A DNA stretch of 64,000 bases from UBA117 sp049975245. GTDB taxonomy: Archaea; Methanobacteriota; Methanobacteria; Methanobacteriales; Methanobacteriaceae. The DNA is taken from NCBI GenBank assembly GCA_049975245.1, contig JBNGDB010000007.1:37730-101729 (forward strand). Direction: 5' to 3'. A program made the position numbers and the translations under genes. Shown here in pieces: positions 33,245 to 42,131 of the stretch. Each line of letters starts with the position of its first letter. The stretch's first letter is position 1. The notes beneath the pieces were generated by a model. The model worked only from the letters and a program-made list of their open reading frames with translations. It did no database searches and had not been told where the DNA came from.

Positions 33245-35197
33245 TTAAATTGCATCATCCAATCCATCCACTGCTTCCGGATTGGCTAATGTACTTATAT
33301 CACCAACTGGTTCCCCCTTAACTTTGGCTTTTATCACACGCCTCATTATTTTACCTGAACGGGTTTTAGGCAAATCTGTTACGAATCCTATATATGATGG
33401 GCTAGCAATAGGCCCTATTTCTTTCCTAACATGTTCTCTTAGTAAATGTTTAAATTTAGGAATATTTTTATAACCTTCTTTTAATACAACAAAAGCACTT
33501 ATCTCTTCTCCTTTTAAAATATCAGGTTTTCCTACTACTGCTGCTTCTGCAACTGCATAATGACTTACCAGTGCGGATTCAACTTCTGCTGTGCTTATTC
33601 TATGCCCGGCTACATTGAGTACGTCATCTTCTCTGCCCTGTATCCAGAAATATCCTTCTTTATCTTTGCGTGCCACGTCACCACTTAAATAGATATTTTC
33701 AAATTCACTCCAGTAGGCTTCTACAAATCTTTGGGGATCATTGTATAACGTCCTGAACATGGATGGCCATGAGGATTTAATAACTAGATGTCCTCCTTTT
33801 TCTTCAAGAGAATTACCCTCATCATCAAAAATGTCGGCCTTTATAGTAGGAAATGGTTTAACCGCAGAACCTGGCTTTAAATCAGATATTGGTAAGGGTG
33901 TTATAAGGTGCATTCCAGTTTCTGTCTGCCACCAAGTGTCCATTATAGGACATTGCTTATTTCCAATATGTTTGTAATACCACATCCAAGCTTCCGGATT
34001 TATTGGTTCTCCTACTGATCCTAACAGTCTTAAAGATCTTAAATCGTATTTTTCTGGCCATTTTTCCCCATACTTCATGAACATCCTTATTGTGGTTGGT
34101 GCAGTGTAAAATACAGTTACACCATACCTATCAATCATTTGCCAGAATCTTCCAGGATCTGGGTAGTCCGGGGTGCTTTCATACATTACTGATGTGGCCC
34201 CTAACATTAGAGGTGCATAAACAATGTAACTATGACCAGTTATCCATCCTATGTCTGCAGCACACCACCATATGTCCTCCTCTTTTAAATCAAAAACAAA
34301 TTTAAGCGTAGCATAAGTACCAACCGCATATCCTCCGTGAACATGGAGCACCCCTTTAGGTTTACCCGTGGTTCCAGAGGTATATAAAATAAATAAGGGA
34401 TCTTCAGAGTCCATGATCTCTGTTTCACATTCCCGATCCATTCCATCAATTATATCATGCCACCACATATCACGGCCTTTAATCATTTCTATGTCACATC
34501 GACAGTGTTTAACTACTATAACATTTTTTATGCTGGGAGTTTCATCTAAGACTTCATCAACATTCTCTTTAAGTGGAATTATTTTATTCCTTCTATAGAA
34601 TCCGTCCACAGTTATGGCAACCTTTGCCTGGGCATCGTTAGCTCTTTCCTTGAATGCTTTAGCCCAGAAACCAGAAAATACTACAGAGTGTACTGCTCCA
34701 ATTTTTGCACAGGCCAGCATGGCAATGGGAAGTTCCAGAATCATTGGGAGATAAATAGCAACCCTATCTCCCTTTTTAACTCCTAATTTTTTTAATGCAT
34801 TAGCAAATCGGTTTACTTCACAATATAAATCGTAATATGTTAATTTTTTTATTTCTCCAGATTCTCCTTCCCATACATAGGCTAATTTATTCTTTCTCCA
34901 ACTATTAGCATGTTTGTCCAACGCATTGTAAACAATATTAAATTTTCCCTCTAAAAACCATTTAGCATGGGGAGGATTCCACTCAGATATCTTTTTATAA
35001 GGCCTAAACCATTTTAAATCCTTAGCTATTTCATCCCAGAACCAATCAGGATTCTCGGCCCCCTTTCTTAGCAAATCATCATAATCTACAATATTTTGTT
35101 TATCCATCCATTTTTTAATGTTACTATTTCTAAATAGTTTCTCTGGTGGTTTGAAAATTCTCTCTTCTTTTAAAAGAGCATCCAAATCTTTCGGCAT
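33245..35197 (-). CDS. acs: Acetyl-CoA synthetase (AMP-forming)
   Basis: 650 residues, the usual length. Activates acetate: ATP-loop YTSGTTGKPKGVLHVHGG, the adenylate motif TWWQTETGMHL, YFWIQGREDDVLNVAGHRIST (hinge) and the C-terminal lysine region KTRSGKIMRRVI, target of acetylation in bacteria. GAGGGG lies before ATG. It is divergent from an acetolactate-synthase-like gene across 165 bp of shared promoter region. Hydrogenotrophic methanogens use such enzymes to assimilate acetate. Confidence 0.95.
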   Translation of the reverse strand: MPKDLDALLKEERIFKPPEKLFRNSNIKKWMDKQNIVDYDDLLRKGAENPDWFWDEIAKDLKWFRPYKKISEWNPPHAKWFLEGKFNIVYNALDKHANSWRKNKLAYVWEGESGEIKKLTYYDLYCEVNRFANALKKLGVKKGDRVAIYLPMILELPIAMLACAKIGAVHSVVFSGFWAKAFKERANDAQAKVAITVDGFYRRNKIIPLKENVDEVLDETPSIKNVIVVKHCRCDIEMIKGRDMWWHDIIDGMDRECETEIMDSEDPLFILYTSGTTGKPKGVLHVHGGYAVGTYATLKFVFDLKEEDIWWCAADIGWITGHSYIVYAPLMLGATSVMYESTPDYPDPGRFWQMIDRYGVTVFYTAPTTIRMFMKYGEKWPEKYDLRSLRLLGSVGEPINPEAWMWYYKHIGNKQCPIMDTWWQTETGMHLITPLPISDLKPGSAVKPFPTIKADIFDDEGNSLEEKGGHLVIKSSWPSMFRTLYNDPQRFVEAYWSEFENIYLSGDVARKDKEGYFWIQGREDDVLNVAGHRISTAEVESALVSHYAVAEAAVVGKPDILKGEEISAFVVLKEGYKNIPKFKHLLREHVRKEIGPIASPSYIGFVTDLPKTRSGKIMRRVIKAKVKGEPVGDISTLANPEAVDGLDDAI

Positions 35198-35362
35198 AAC
35201 TACCCCTCTCTATTACAATATGGAAAATTTTTCAATTAAATATCTATTTTTTTTAAGTTAAATTTTTTTAGAATCTAAGAAAATAATTACTTTTTCAATT
35301 TTTAATTTGAAAAAATTTTCAATTAATTAAATTAATAAAGTCTTAATAACAATATTATTTTA

Positions 35363-36970
35363 ATGAAATCATCTAGAAAGGGCAGTATCCTTTGTGCCGA
35401 TGCACTGGTGGAAATCTTAGAAAAAAATGGCACAAAATATATTTTTGGCCATCCTGGAGAGCAAATTCTTCCTTTATATGATGCCCTAAGAACATCCAGT
35501 ATTAAACATGTTTTAATGAGACATGAACAAGGTGCAGCCCATGCTGCAGATGGATATGCTCGATCTTCAGGAAAAATTGGAGTATGTATTGCTACAGCAG
35601 GCCCTGGAGCATTAAATCTCGTCATGGGCGTGGCAACAGCTTATAAAGATTCTGTACCGTTACTGGTTATAACTGGTGATGTTTCTACTGATCTAATTGG
35701 TGGAGACGTCTTTCAGGAAATTGACTTGGAAGCAGTTTTTGAACCTATAACCATTAAAACATTCAATATCCAAGAAGGCAAAGAAGCTGTTTTAAATTTA
35801 AAAATGGCCATAGAAATGTTAAAAAAAGGTAAAACAGGTCCAATCCACCTAAATATTCCAAAAAATGTTTTTAATAGTATTATAAACAAATCTATAATCT
35901 CCAAAGATGTTGAATATAAGGTTAAAAATGATATTAAACAGTTAAATTCAGCAATTAACATTTTAAAAAATTCACAAAAACCCCTAATCGTAGCAGGCTC
36001 TGGTGTTATCTGGGGCAACGCCGCCAATGATCTTGAAAAATTTATAGAAAAGCATAGTATACCTCTGGCAACCACTTATCCTGCACGAGGAGTTATATCT
36101 GAAGAACATACCCTTTGTTTAGGTATGCTAGGACTTCGAGGCACTGATGCAGCTAACTTTGCAGGGGAAAATTGTGATGTAATTGTTGGTTTAGGCTGCA
36201 GATTTTCAGAACGCACTATGGTAAGCATTAAAGATTCTAAAATGATACATGTGAATCTCGATCAAAAAGTTTTGAAAGGTGATTATAACATTCAAACATC
36301 TGTTAAAGACTTTTTAAATAAAATTAAAGACATTGATATACAGATTAATAAGAAATGGATTCAGGATATTAGCAAATATGATAAATTCCATCGCATAAAG
36401 ATAGATTCCAATGTTCCCCTGAAACCTCAAAAAGCTGTTCAAGAAATTATAGATGGAACTGATGATGCAATTATAGTTAATGATGCAGGTATTCATACTA
36501 CTTATGTCACCCTTCAAAAAAGAGTTAAAAAACCAGGTTCACTTATTTTTTCGGGGGGTTTTGGGCCTATGGGATATGCTCTTCCAGCTGCAATTGGTGT
36601 GGCTTTTTCAGATAGGCCCGAAAGTGTGGTGGCAATTACTGGTGATGGAGGATTTCAAATGACCCTCCAAGAACTGGCAACAATTGCCCAGGAACAATTA
36701 CCAATTTTAATTTGTATAATTAACAACAGCAGCCTAGGTATTATAAAACAATGGCAGGATCTTTATTATGGAGGAAGATACCAAGTTGAAATGCAAAATC
36801 CGGATTTTATAAAGCTTGCAGAATCCTATGGTATTACTGCAACCAGGCTAACAACCCCGAAATCTTTAGAAAAGGTTATTAAATCTATTGATATTAATAA
36901 GCCCTATTTAATAGAAATTGTTGTTGACCCTGAAGAAGGAATACCTTTACCCAAAATAAAATCCAACTAA
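35363..36970 (+). CDS. Acetolactate-synthase-like TPP enzyme
   Basis: 535 residues with three ThDP-enzyme domains: a PYR domain with HEQGAAHAADGYA (catalytic Glu), a central FAD-like domain (about 190-320) and a PP domain with VAITGDGGFQMTLQEL...NNSSLGIIKQWQ. The similarity is to IlvB, but it is shorter than classical AHAS catalytic subunits and has no ilvN regulatory gene beside it, so the product could be another 2-oxoacid condensation or decarboxylation. No ribosome-binding site is visible before ATG; leaderless translation is possible. Divergent from acs. Confidence 0.82.
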   Translation: MKSSRKGSILCADALVEILEKNGTKYIFGHPGEQILPLYDALRTSSIKHVLMRHEQGAAHAADGYARSSGKIGVCIATAGPGALNLVMGVATAYKDSVPLLVITGDVSTDLIGGDVFQEIDLEAVFEPITIKTFNIQEGKEAVLNLKMAIEMLKKGKTGPIHLNIPKNVFNSIINKSIISKDVEYKVKNDIKQLNSAINILKNSQKPLIVAGSGVIWGNAANDLEKFIEKHSIPLATTYPARGVISEEHTLCLGMLGLRGTDAANFAGENCDVIVGLGCRFSERTMVSIKDSKMIHVNLDQKVLKGDYNIQTSVKDFLNKIKDIDIQINKKWIQDISKYDKFHRIKIDSNVPLKPQKAVQEIIDGTDDAIIVNDAGIHTTYVTLQKRVKKPGSLIFSGGFGPMGYALPAAIGVAFSDRPESVVAITGDGGFQMTLQELATIAQEQLPILICIINNSSLGIIKQWQDLYYGGRYQVEMQNPDFIKLAESYGITATRLTTPKSLEKVIKSIDINKPYLIEIVVDPEEGIPLPKIKSN

Positions 36971-37060
36971 AATAATTTTAACTATTTTAAAACTAATATT
37001 GGAAAAACAGATTAACCTGATAAATTCTTTTCTTTAATAAATAAGTATAAAAACAGCAAA

Positions 37061-37408
37061 TCAACGTTTTTTAATTGCCAAATTAGAAACAAATTGGATA
37101 GACATATCAAATAGTTCCTTAACTTTCAAATAATCTTCTGATTCTTCCCTATTTATTTGGATCCACTCTCTCATCTTTGTTCTACCCATAGGTTGAAAGT
37201 GAATAATTCCATTTTTTCCAATTAGTTCATTGACATTACTTTCAGGAACTTTTAATCCAACTCCATTCTCATACACGCATGCGAATAATTTCTTTTTAAC
37301 ATAATAAGCAGGATAACCAAACATCTTACCCGATACAACACCTGGTTTTTTAAGTAAAAATGAATCTAAAACCTTTTTATGTTCCAAATTATAATTTACA
37401 TTTACCAT
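37061..37408 (-). CDS. TfoX N-terminal domain-like protein
   Basis: About 115 residues resembling the TfoX_N domain: KKPGVVSGKMFGYPAYYV, KKKLFACVYENGVGLKVPE and FQPMGRTKMREWIQI. Bacterial TfoX regulates competence, but stand-alone N-domains are widespread and of unknown function. AGGTT fits ATG 37408 better than ATG 37414, two codons earlier. It converges with the TPP-enzyme gene. Confidence 0.82.
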   Translation of the reverse strand: MVNVNYNLEHKKVLDSFLLKKPGVVSGKMFGYPAYYVKKKLFACVYENGVGLKVPESNVNELIGKNGIIHFQPMGRTKMREWIQINREESEDYLKVKELFDMSIQFVSNLAIKKR

Positions 37409-37414
37409 TTCCAT

Positions 37415-37775
37415 AACCTTATTTAATTTTCTAAGACATGGCTTAATATAATATTAATTAAGCTAATCTTATACTTAAGGATAAAAAAATTGATAACTCA
37501 ATGATAGCATTGGAATTTAAACGTTGATGAGTATTAACCTTAAATAATTAAAAACCATGCTAATGATATTTTTTCGATATTTTTTTTATTCAATTCAATC
37601 ATTTCATAATTAAAACGCTTATTAGAATAGATGTATATAATTAATGGCGTTAATAAATAATGTAAAAAAAAATTAAAATTATAAGATTGTTATCTAATAA
37701 AAAACATTAGATAATCCAAATTTAATCCATAGATATTTAAAAAAATTAATTGTACACTTTAAGTGGAATTATTAC
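37415..37775. other. Intergenic region with one strong hairpin
   Basis: A/T-rich spacer between the TfoX-like gene and the radical-SAM gene. I see no gene. It holds the 9-bp inverted repeat at 37690-37714 and, beyond its end, a TATA box. Confidence 0.4.
37690..37714. repeat. Inverted repeat upstream of radical-SAM gene
   Basis: TTATCTAAT (37690-37698) and ATTAGATAA (37706-37714), perfect 9-bp arms with a 7-nt A-rich loop, about 70 bp upstream of the TATA box. It could be a protein-binding operator or a hairpin. Confidence 0.6.
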
Positions 37776-37790
37776 TTATAATATATAAAA
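37776..37790 (+). promoter_or_regulatory. TATA box of radical-SAM gene
   Basis: CTTATAATATATAAA ends 20 nt before ATG 37811, so the transcript would begin at about the start codon. This suggests leaderless initiation at ATG 37811. Confidence 0.45.
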
Positions 37791-37810
37791 GGGAATATAT
37801 GGTTGTTTTT

Positions 37811-39163
37811 ATGAAAGTTCTGCTAATAAATCCTCCATATGTAAATTCAAAGTATAAATTCATAGGACTGGTGGCTCCACCCTTAGGTATTGCATACATA
37901 GCTGCAGTATTAGAAAAAAATGGGATTGATGTCAAAATTATAGATGCAGCAGCCCTTGAAATGGATTGGGAAACTTTAAAAAAGGAAATAAATGAATATT
38001 CTCCCGAAGTAATAGCCATAACTGCCTTAACTCCAACCATAAATAAAGCACTAAAAACTGCTAAAATTGCTAAAAAAACATGTTCAAATTCTAAAATAAT
38101 TATGGGCGGTTATCATCCCACTTTCACTTATTCTGAGCTTTTAAAAAAGGATTATATTGACATCGTAGTTCTCGGGGAAGGAGAATGCACCATGCTGGAT
38201 CTGGTACGTACTCTTGAAAATGATGGAAATCTTAAAGAAGTGAGAGGTATAGCTTGTAAAGATTTTGTAACTCCCCCGCGAGATATAATTGAAGATATTG
38301 ATAGTTTACCTTTTCCGGCCAGACATTTGTTACCTATGGATGAATACAAAGTCCTTAATATTAAATTACCGACAGGTACTCTAATATCAGGTAGAGGCTG
38401 CCCCTTTAATTGCTCATTTTGTGCTTCATCAGCTATGCACGGCCGTAAAATCAGGTTAAGATCTGCTAAAAATATTGTAGATGAAATAGAACATCTTATA
38501 TCTGATTATGCTGCTGAAATGATTGCTTTTATGGATGATACATTTACATTAAAACCTGAAAGAGTAATCGAAATATGTGATGAAATTAAAAAAAGAAATT
38601 TACACTTTTTTTGGGGTTGTACTGCTCGGGTTGACACGGTAAATAAAGAACTGTTAGATAAAATGAGAGAAGCCGGGTGTATTACTATCTTTTATGGGGT
38701 TGAATCAGCAGATCAACAAATTCTAGATGGTATGAACAAGAAGATTAGTGTGGAAAATACCAAAAATGCATTCAAACTCACTAAGGAAGCAGACATGCGC
38801 ACTATTGCCTCGGTAGCAATTGGAATGCCCGGGGACACCAGAGAAAATATTGAAAAAACTATTGACTTTGTAAAAGAGTTGGATGCTTCTTATGCCATAT
38901 TTTCACTGGCCACTCCCTATCCTGGAACTGCATTTTACAATGAAGCTCGAGAAAAAAATCTCATAAAAGTGGATGACTGGTCTAAATACACTCTTTTAAG
39001 TCCTGTTTTAGAAACAGTAGATTGTTCATTGGAGGAGCTTAAAAAGTTACAAAAAAAGGCATTTAGGAAATTTTATCTTAGACCCGGTTATATACTGCGG
39101 CAATTGCGCATGGATGGGTTTATTATATTGAAAACTATTGCCACTATGATAAAAGAAGTTTAA
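37811..39163 (+). CDS. B12-binding radical SAM protein (BchE-like)
   Basis: About 450 residues. An N-terminal cobalamin-binding-type Rossmann region (MKVLLINPPY to about 130, with IMGGYHPTF) is followed by a radical-SAM core with CxxxCxxC in GRGCPFNCSFCASS near 195-208 and conserved GVESADQQILDGMNK and GMPGDTRENIEKTI. The class includes BchE/hopanoid and lipid-modifying enzymes; the substrate here is unknown. The frame opens at 37763, and ATG 37799 is possible, but the strand MKVLLINPP begins at 37811, which also suits the TATA position. Confidence 0.86.
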   Translation: MKVLLINPPYVNSKYKFIGLVAPPLGIAYIAAVLEKNGIDVKIIDAAALEMDWETLKKEINEYSPEVIAITALTPTINKALKTAKIAKKTCSNSKIIMGGYHPTFTYSELLKKDYIDIVVLGEGECTMLDLVRTLENDGNLKEVRGIACKDFVTPPRDIIEDIDSLPFPARHLLPMDEYKVLNIKLPTGTLISGRGCPFNCSFCASSAMHGRKIRLRSAKNIVDEIEHLISDYAAEMIAFMDDTFTLKPERVIEICDEIKKRNLHFFWGCTARVDTVNKELLDKMREAGCITIFYGVESADQQILDGMNKKISVENTKNAFKLTKEADMRTIASVAIGMPGDTRENIEKTIDFVKELDASYAIFSLATPYPGTAFYNEAREKNLIKVDDWSKYTLLSPVLETVDCSLEELKKLQKKAFRKFYLRPGYILRQLRMDGFIILKTIATMIKEV

Positions 39164-39193
39164 AAAAGTAAAATTGTTTATAAAAAAAGAAAA

Positions 39194-39212
39194 GATTCTT
39201 AAAAAAAGAATC
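39194..39212 (-). terminator. Hairpin terminator after class V aminotransferase gene
   Basis: GATTCTT (39194-39200) and AAGAATC (39206-39212) form a 7-bp stem with a 5-nt loop. On the minus strand it is followed by TTTTCTTTTTTT, a good terminator. It overlaps the aminotransferase stop codon and may also stop the converging radical-SAM transcript. Confidence 0.65.
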
Positions 39213-40365
39213 AGATATCTTCAGGAAGATATGTATCTGCTACTGCAGCTACTCCTTCTCCCATTTCAACGTCGAAACCAAACTCTCTGAGAGTCATCTC
39301 CAGTGAAGAGATAGTAGTTATCAATTCACGATGGGTTATGTTGCCCATATGCCCTATTCTGAAGATGTTTCCTTTAAGATGGTCTTGACCACCAGCTAGT
39401 TCCACATGGTACTTATTTCTCATGGTACCTCGAAGTTCACGGTCAGTTAAACCTTCCGGCATGTTAACTGCTGTAACAGTAGTGGATGAAACCTCTTCTT
39501 TAGGGAATAATTCGAGATTAAGAGCTTTTATAGCATTTCTAGTAGCTTTAGCAGCTAATTGATGCCTTCTAATTCTATTCAAAAGTCCTTCTTCCATTAT
39601 AACTGTTAATGCTTCATGCATAGCATACATTAATGATACTGATGGAGTATAAGGAGTTTCGGGAGGTTCAGATTGTCCGCTTTTCCTGTACTTTTTCAAG
39701 TCAAGATAATAAGTGTTTGATTCAGTTTTATCAACTATGCTCCAAGCATCGTCACTTAAAGTTATTGCAGCCAATCCTGGCGGCGCGGCCAAACATTTTT
39801 GTGAACCAGTAACACAAATATCAATACCATAACCATCCACATCTACTTCATCTCCACCTAAGGAAGAAACTGTATCCACTACATAGATTGCTTCATAGTC
39901 GCTCATTACTTTTCCTATTTCCTTAATGGGACTGGCAACACCAGTAGAAGTTTCATTGTGAACAACAGTTACTGCTTTTATATCATCATTTTCTTCTAAA
40001 GTGTAAGCAATTTCATCAGGAGTTACAGCAGTACCCCATTCCACTTCTATATCAACAGTTTTTCCACCATGTGCTTGAACTATTTGCATAAATCGTTGAC
40101 CAAATTTTCCGCCAACCACGTTTAATATTTTATCATCTTTTTCAAGAATATTGGCCATGGCTGCTTCCATAGCTGCAGTCCCTGATCCTGTTAAAATATA
40201 TGACTGATTATCAGTTTTGAATACATCAGACATCATCTGAGTGGTTTCAGTTAAAATTTTACCGAAAATTGCGCTTCTATGATTTACTACATTCTCTGAC
40301 ATGGCTTTTAATACTCTTGGAGCTACTCGGGTAGGTCCTGGTATCATCAGCAGTGTTTCGTGCAT
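39211..40365 (-). CDS. Class V aminotransferase (serine/alanine-glyoxylate or phosphoserine type)
   Basis: PLP enzyme of 384 residues. GSGTAAMEAAMANIL, VVDTVSSLGGDEVDVDGYGIDI (Asp contacting PLP) and GSQKCLAAPPGLA with the Schiff-base lysine. Methanogen relatives (the MJ0959 group) have broad aspartate activity and are proposed to make phosphoserine from phosphohydroxypyruvate; the SerB-like gene in this window would take the next step. GGAGG lies before ATG. The protein ends with an acidic tail. Confidence 0.87.
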   Translation of the reverse strand: MHETLLMIPGPTRVAPRVLKAMSENVVNHRSAIFGKILTETTQMMSDVFKTDNQSYILTGSGTAAMEAAMANILEKDDKILNVVGGKFGQRFMQIVQAHGGKTVDIEVEWGTAVTPDEIAYTLEENDDIKAVTVVHNETSTGVASPIKEIGKVMSDYEAIYVVDTVSSLGGDEVDVDGYGIDICVTGSQKCLAAPPGLAAITLSDDAWSIVDKTESNTYYLDLKKYRKSGQSEPPETPYTPSVSLMYAMHEALTVIMEEGLLNRIRRHQLAAKATRNAIKALNLELFPKEEVSSTTVTAVNMPEGLTDRELRGTMRNKYHVELAGGQDHLKGNIFRIGHMGNITHRELITTISSLEMTLREFGFDVEMGEGVAAVADTYLPEDI

Positions 40366-40566
40366 CTAAAAAAACCTCCAATTATAACTTAACTTATAAT
40401 CTTATTTATAGTATTAATCTTTATTTTTATAGTGACTTATTAATTTAAATACTTTAATAAAAATGCTAATAATTTTAGTAATAAAATAACTTGTAAATTT
40501 ATGATTTAAATTAATACTTTTTTAAAATTTAAATATTTGAAAAAACATAGAAGAATTGTGAATATT

Positions 40567-40980
40567 ATGGAAAAAAGAGGAAAGATTATTCTAATCATAG
40601 TATTTGCCCTTGTAGCTACTCTGGGAGTATCTTTAGGATTTGTTCTTCAAGATTATTTAAGTGTAACTTCCCAATCCTCAATAATAAATTTGGAAGATGA
40701 TGGTGAAGTTCCTGAAAATATACCTGATGAAGTTGAAAATACTCCTCCTCCCATCAATGAAACGCCTCCAGTAACCGATAAAATTGAGTTTAAAGGAGAA
40801 AATTATACAGTATTCAAAGAAGGCGAATTGAAAGCTTTAGGGCCGAATAAAGTTGAATGTCCTTACTGTAAAGGAATTGCCATACAAGTAGGTTCCAATA
40901 CTATTGAAGGCTGGTACTACTATTACTATAAATGCGAAGAATGTGGAGTCAATATAGCAGAATACGCAAAAATCGGCTGA
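40567..40980 (+). CDS. Membrane-anchored small protein with zinc-ribbon end
   Basis: About 137 residues that I do not recognise. One transmembrane helix near the N-terminus (about 5-27), then an acidic Pro-rich linker (PENIPDEVENTPPPINETPP), then a C-terminal domain with CPYC and CEEC pairs separated by about 22 residues containing WYYYYYKC, a likely zinc ribbon outside the membrane. TTG 40537 is an earlier in-frame start; ATG 40567 puts the basic MEKRGK directly before the helix. Its neighbours do not point to a function. Confidence 0.75.
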   Translation: MEKRGKIILIIVFALVATLGVSLGFVLQDYLSVTSQSSIINLEDDGEVPENIPDEVENTPPPINETPPVTDKIEFKGENYTVFKEGELKALGPNKVECPYCKGIAIQVGSNTIEGWYYYYYKCEECGVNIAEYAKIG

Positions 40981-41110
40981 AAAAAGATTAAAGGATTGAA
41001 ATATCCTTTAAAATTTTGGAATTATTATTTTAATTTTTTTTATTTTTTAAATTAATTAGTGATCAATTTGGATAAAAAATTATTTTATGATAAAGAACAA
41101 AAATTCATTT

Positions 41111-41878
41111 ATGGAAATTAATACATGGTTTTCGTGGTATAAAAAAATACTTAAAGATTTTGGTTTTAGTAAAAAAGACGATGAACAATCAGCAAGGTTA
41201 TTAAGTGAACTTTTAGAAGATAAAACCGTTTTAAACCCGGAAAACTTGCATATTAAAAAAAATGTTTTAGTTTTTGGTGCGGGACCTTCTATTAAAAAAA
41301 ATATAGATGAAATTAAAAAAATTGATATTGACAGTTTTACAATAATATCGGCTGACGGTGCCACTACCGCCCTTTTAGAAGAAGATATAATACCGGACAT
41401 AATAGTTACCGATCTTGACGGCAAAATAGAAGACATTATAAAAGCTAACCAGTTAGGATCAGTTTTAGTTGTGCATGCTCACGGGAATAATGAAGAAAAA
41501 ATAAAAAAGTATGCTCCAATTATAAAGAATTTAATTGGTAGCACCCAGAGTAATCCCTTAAAGAATGTTTATAATTTTGGTGGTTTTACTGATGGAGATA
41601 GATGCGTTTTTTTAGCTATAGAATTGAACGCTAAACTAATAATATTGGCTGGAATGGATTTTGGGGATGTTGTTACAAATTATTCGCGGCCAGAACTGAA
41701 TAAAGAAAAAGCCCTTGCTGATGAAATAAAAAAGTTGAAGTTAGAATATGCAAAGAAACTTATTGAATGGGCTGCGGCAAATGAAAAGGTTAAAATAGTT
41801 AATATATCCTATGGAGAAGTTTTAAAAGGGGTTTCTAACACCTCCTTGGACAAACTTGATCTAAACATTAAATCTTAA
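41111..41878 (+). CDS. mptE: 6-hydroxymethyl-7,8-dihydropterin pyrophosphokinase (MptE type)
   Basis: Archaeal replacement of FolK: transfers diphosphate to the pterin in tetrahydromethanopterin synthesis. About 255 residues of the DUF115 fold: VLVFGAGPSIKKN near 56-68, IISADGATTALLEEDIIPDIIVTDLDG near 82-108 (metal-binding acidic residues), VVHAHGNN, GGFTDGDRCVFLA and LAGMDFGD. ATG 41087 is an earlier option, but relatives begin ME.-..W..WY as at 41111. No strong ribosome-binding site is visible. The gene is single, with noncoding DNA on both sides. Confidence 0.93.
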   Translation: MEINTWFSWYKKILKDFGFSKKDDEQSARLLSELLEDKTVLNPENLHIKKNVLVFGAGPSIKKNIDEIKKIDIDSFTIISADGATTALLEEDIIPDIIVTDLDGKIEDIIKANQLGSVLVVHAHGNNEEKIKKYAPIIKNLIGSTQSNPLKNVYNFGGFTDGDRCVFLAIELNAKLIILAGMDFGDVVTNYSRPELNKEKALADEIKKLKLEYAKKLIEWAAANEKVKIVNISYGEVLKGVSNTSLDKLDLNIKS

Positions 41879-42010
41879 TATCACAGATTAAATCTTAAAT
41901 GCTAAATTTATAGAAATTAAAGCTTTTATTTTCAAAAAAAACCATATATTTTTTATAAGAAATCTAATTTTAAATATATTTCTATTATTTTAGGTTTATT
42001 ATTAAAATCA

Positions 42011-42092
42011 GATATTGGTAACTTGAGATTAGCGATAATTGGTAATTACTTGATAAGTGATCAATAAGGGTTTAATTGAAAAATTATCCAAT
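42011..42092. promoter_or_regulatory. Repeated elements upstream of cdc6, possible Cdc6 sites
   Basis: Two imperfect direct repeats, 42011-42028 and 42034-42055, share GAT(A)ATTGGTAA and an ACTTGA core; a third, inverted ATTGG element lies at 42084-42092 (TTATCCAAT). They lie 40-120 bp before cdc6. The core resembles the mini-ORB I remember for M. thermautotrophicus, which also has ACTTGA. Autoregulation or local origin function is inferred. Confidence 0.4.
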
Positions 42093-42131
42093 TTATAATT
42101 AAGCAAAATTTATTATTATTCAAGGAACAAC

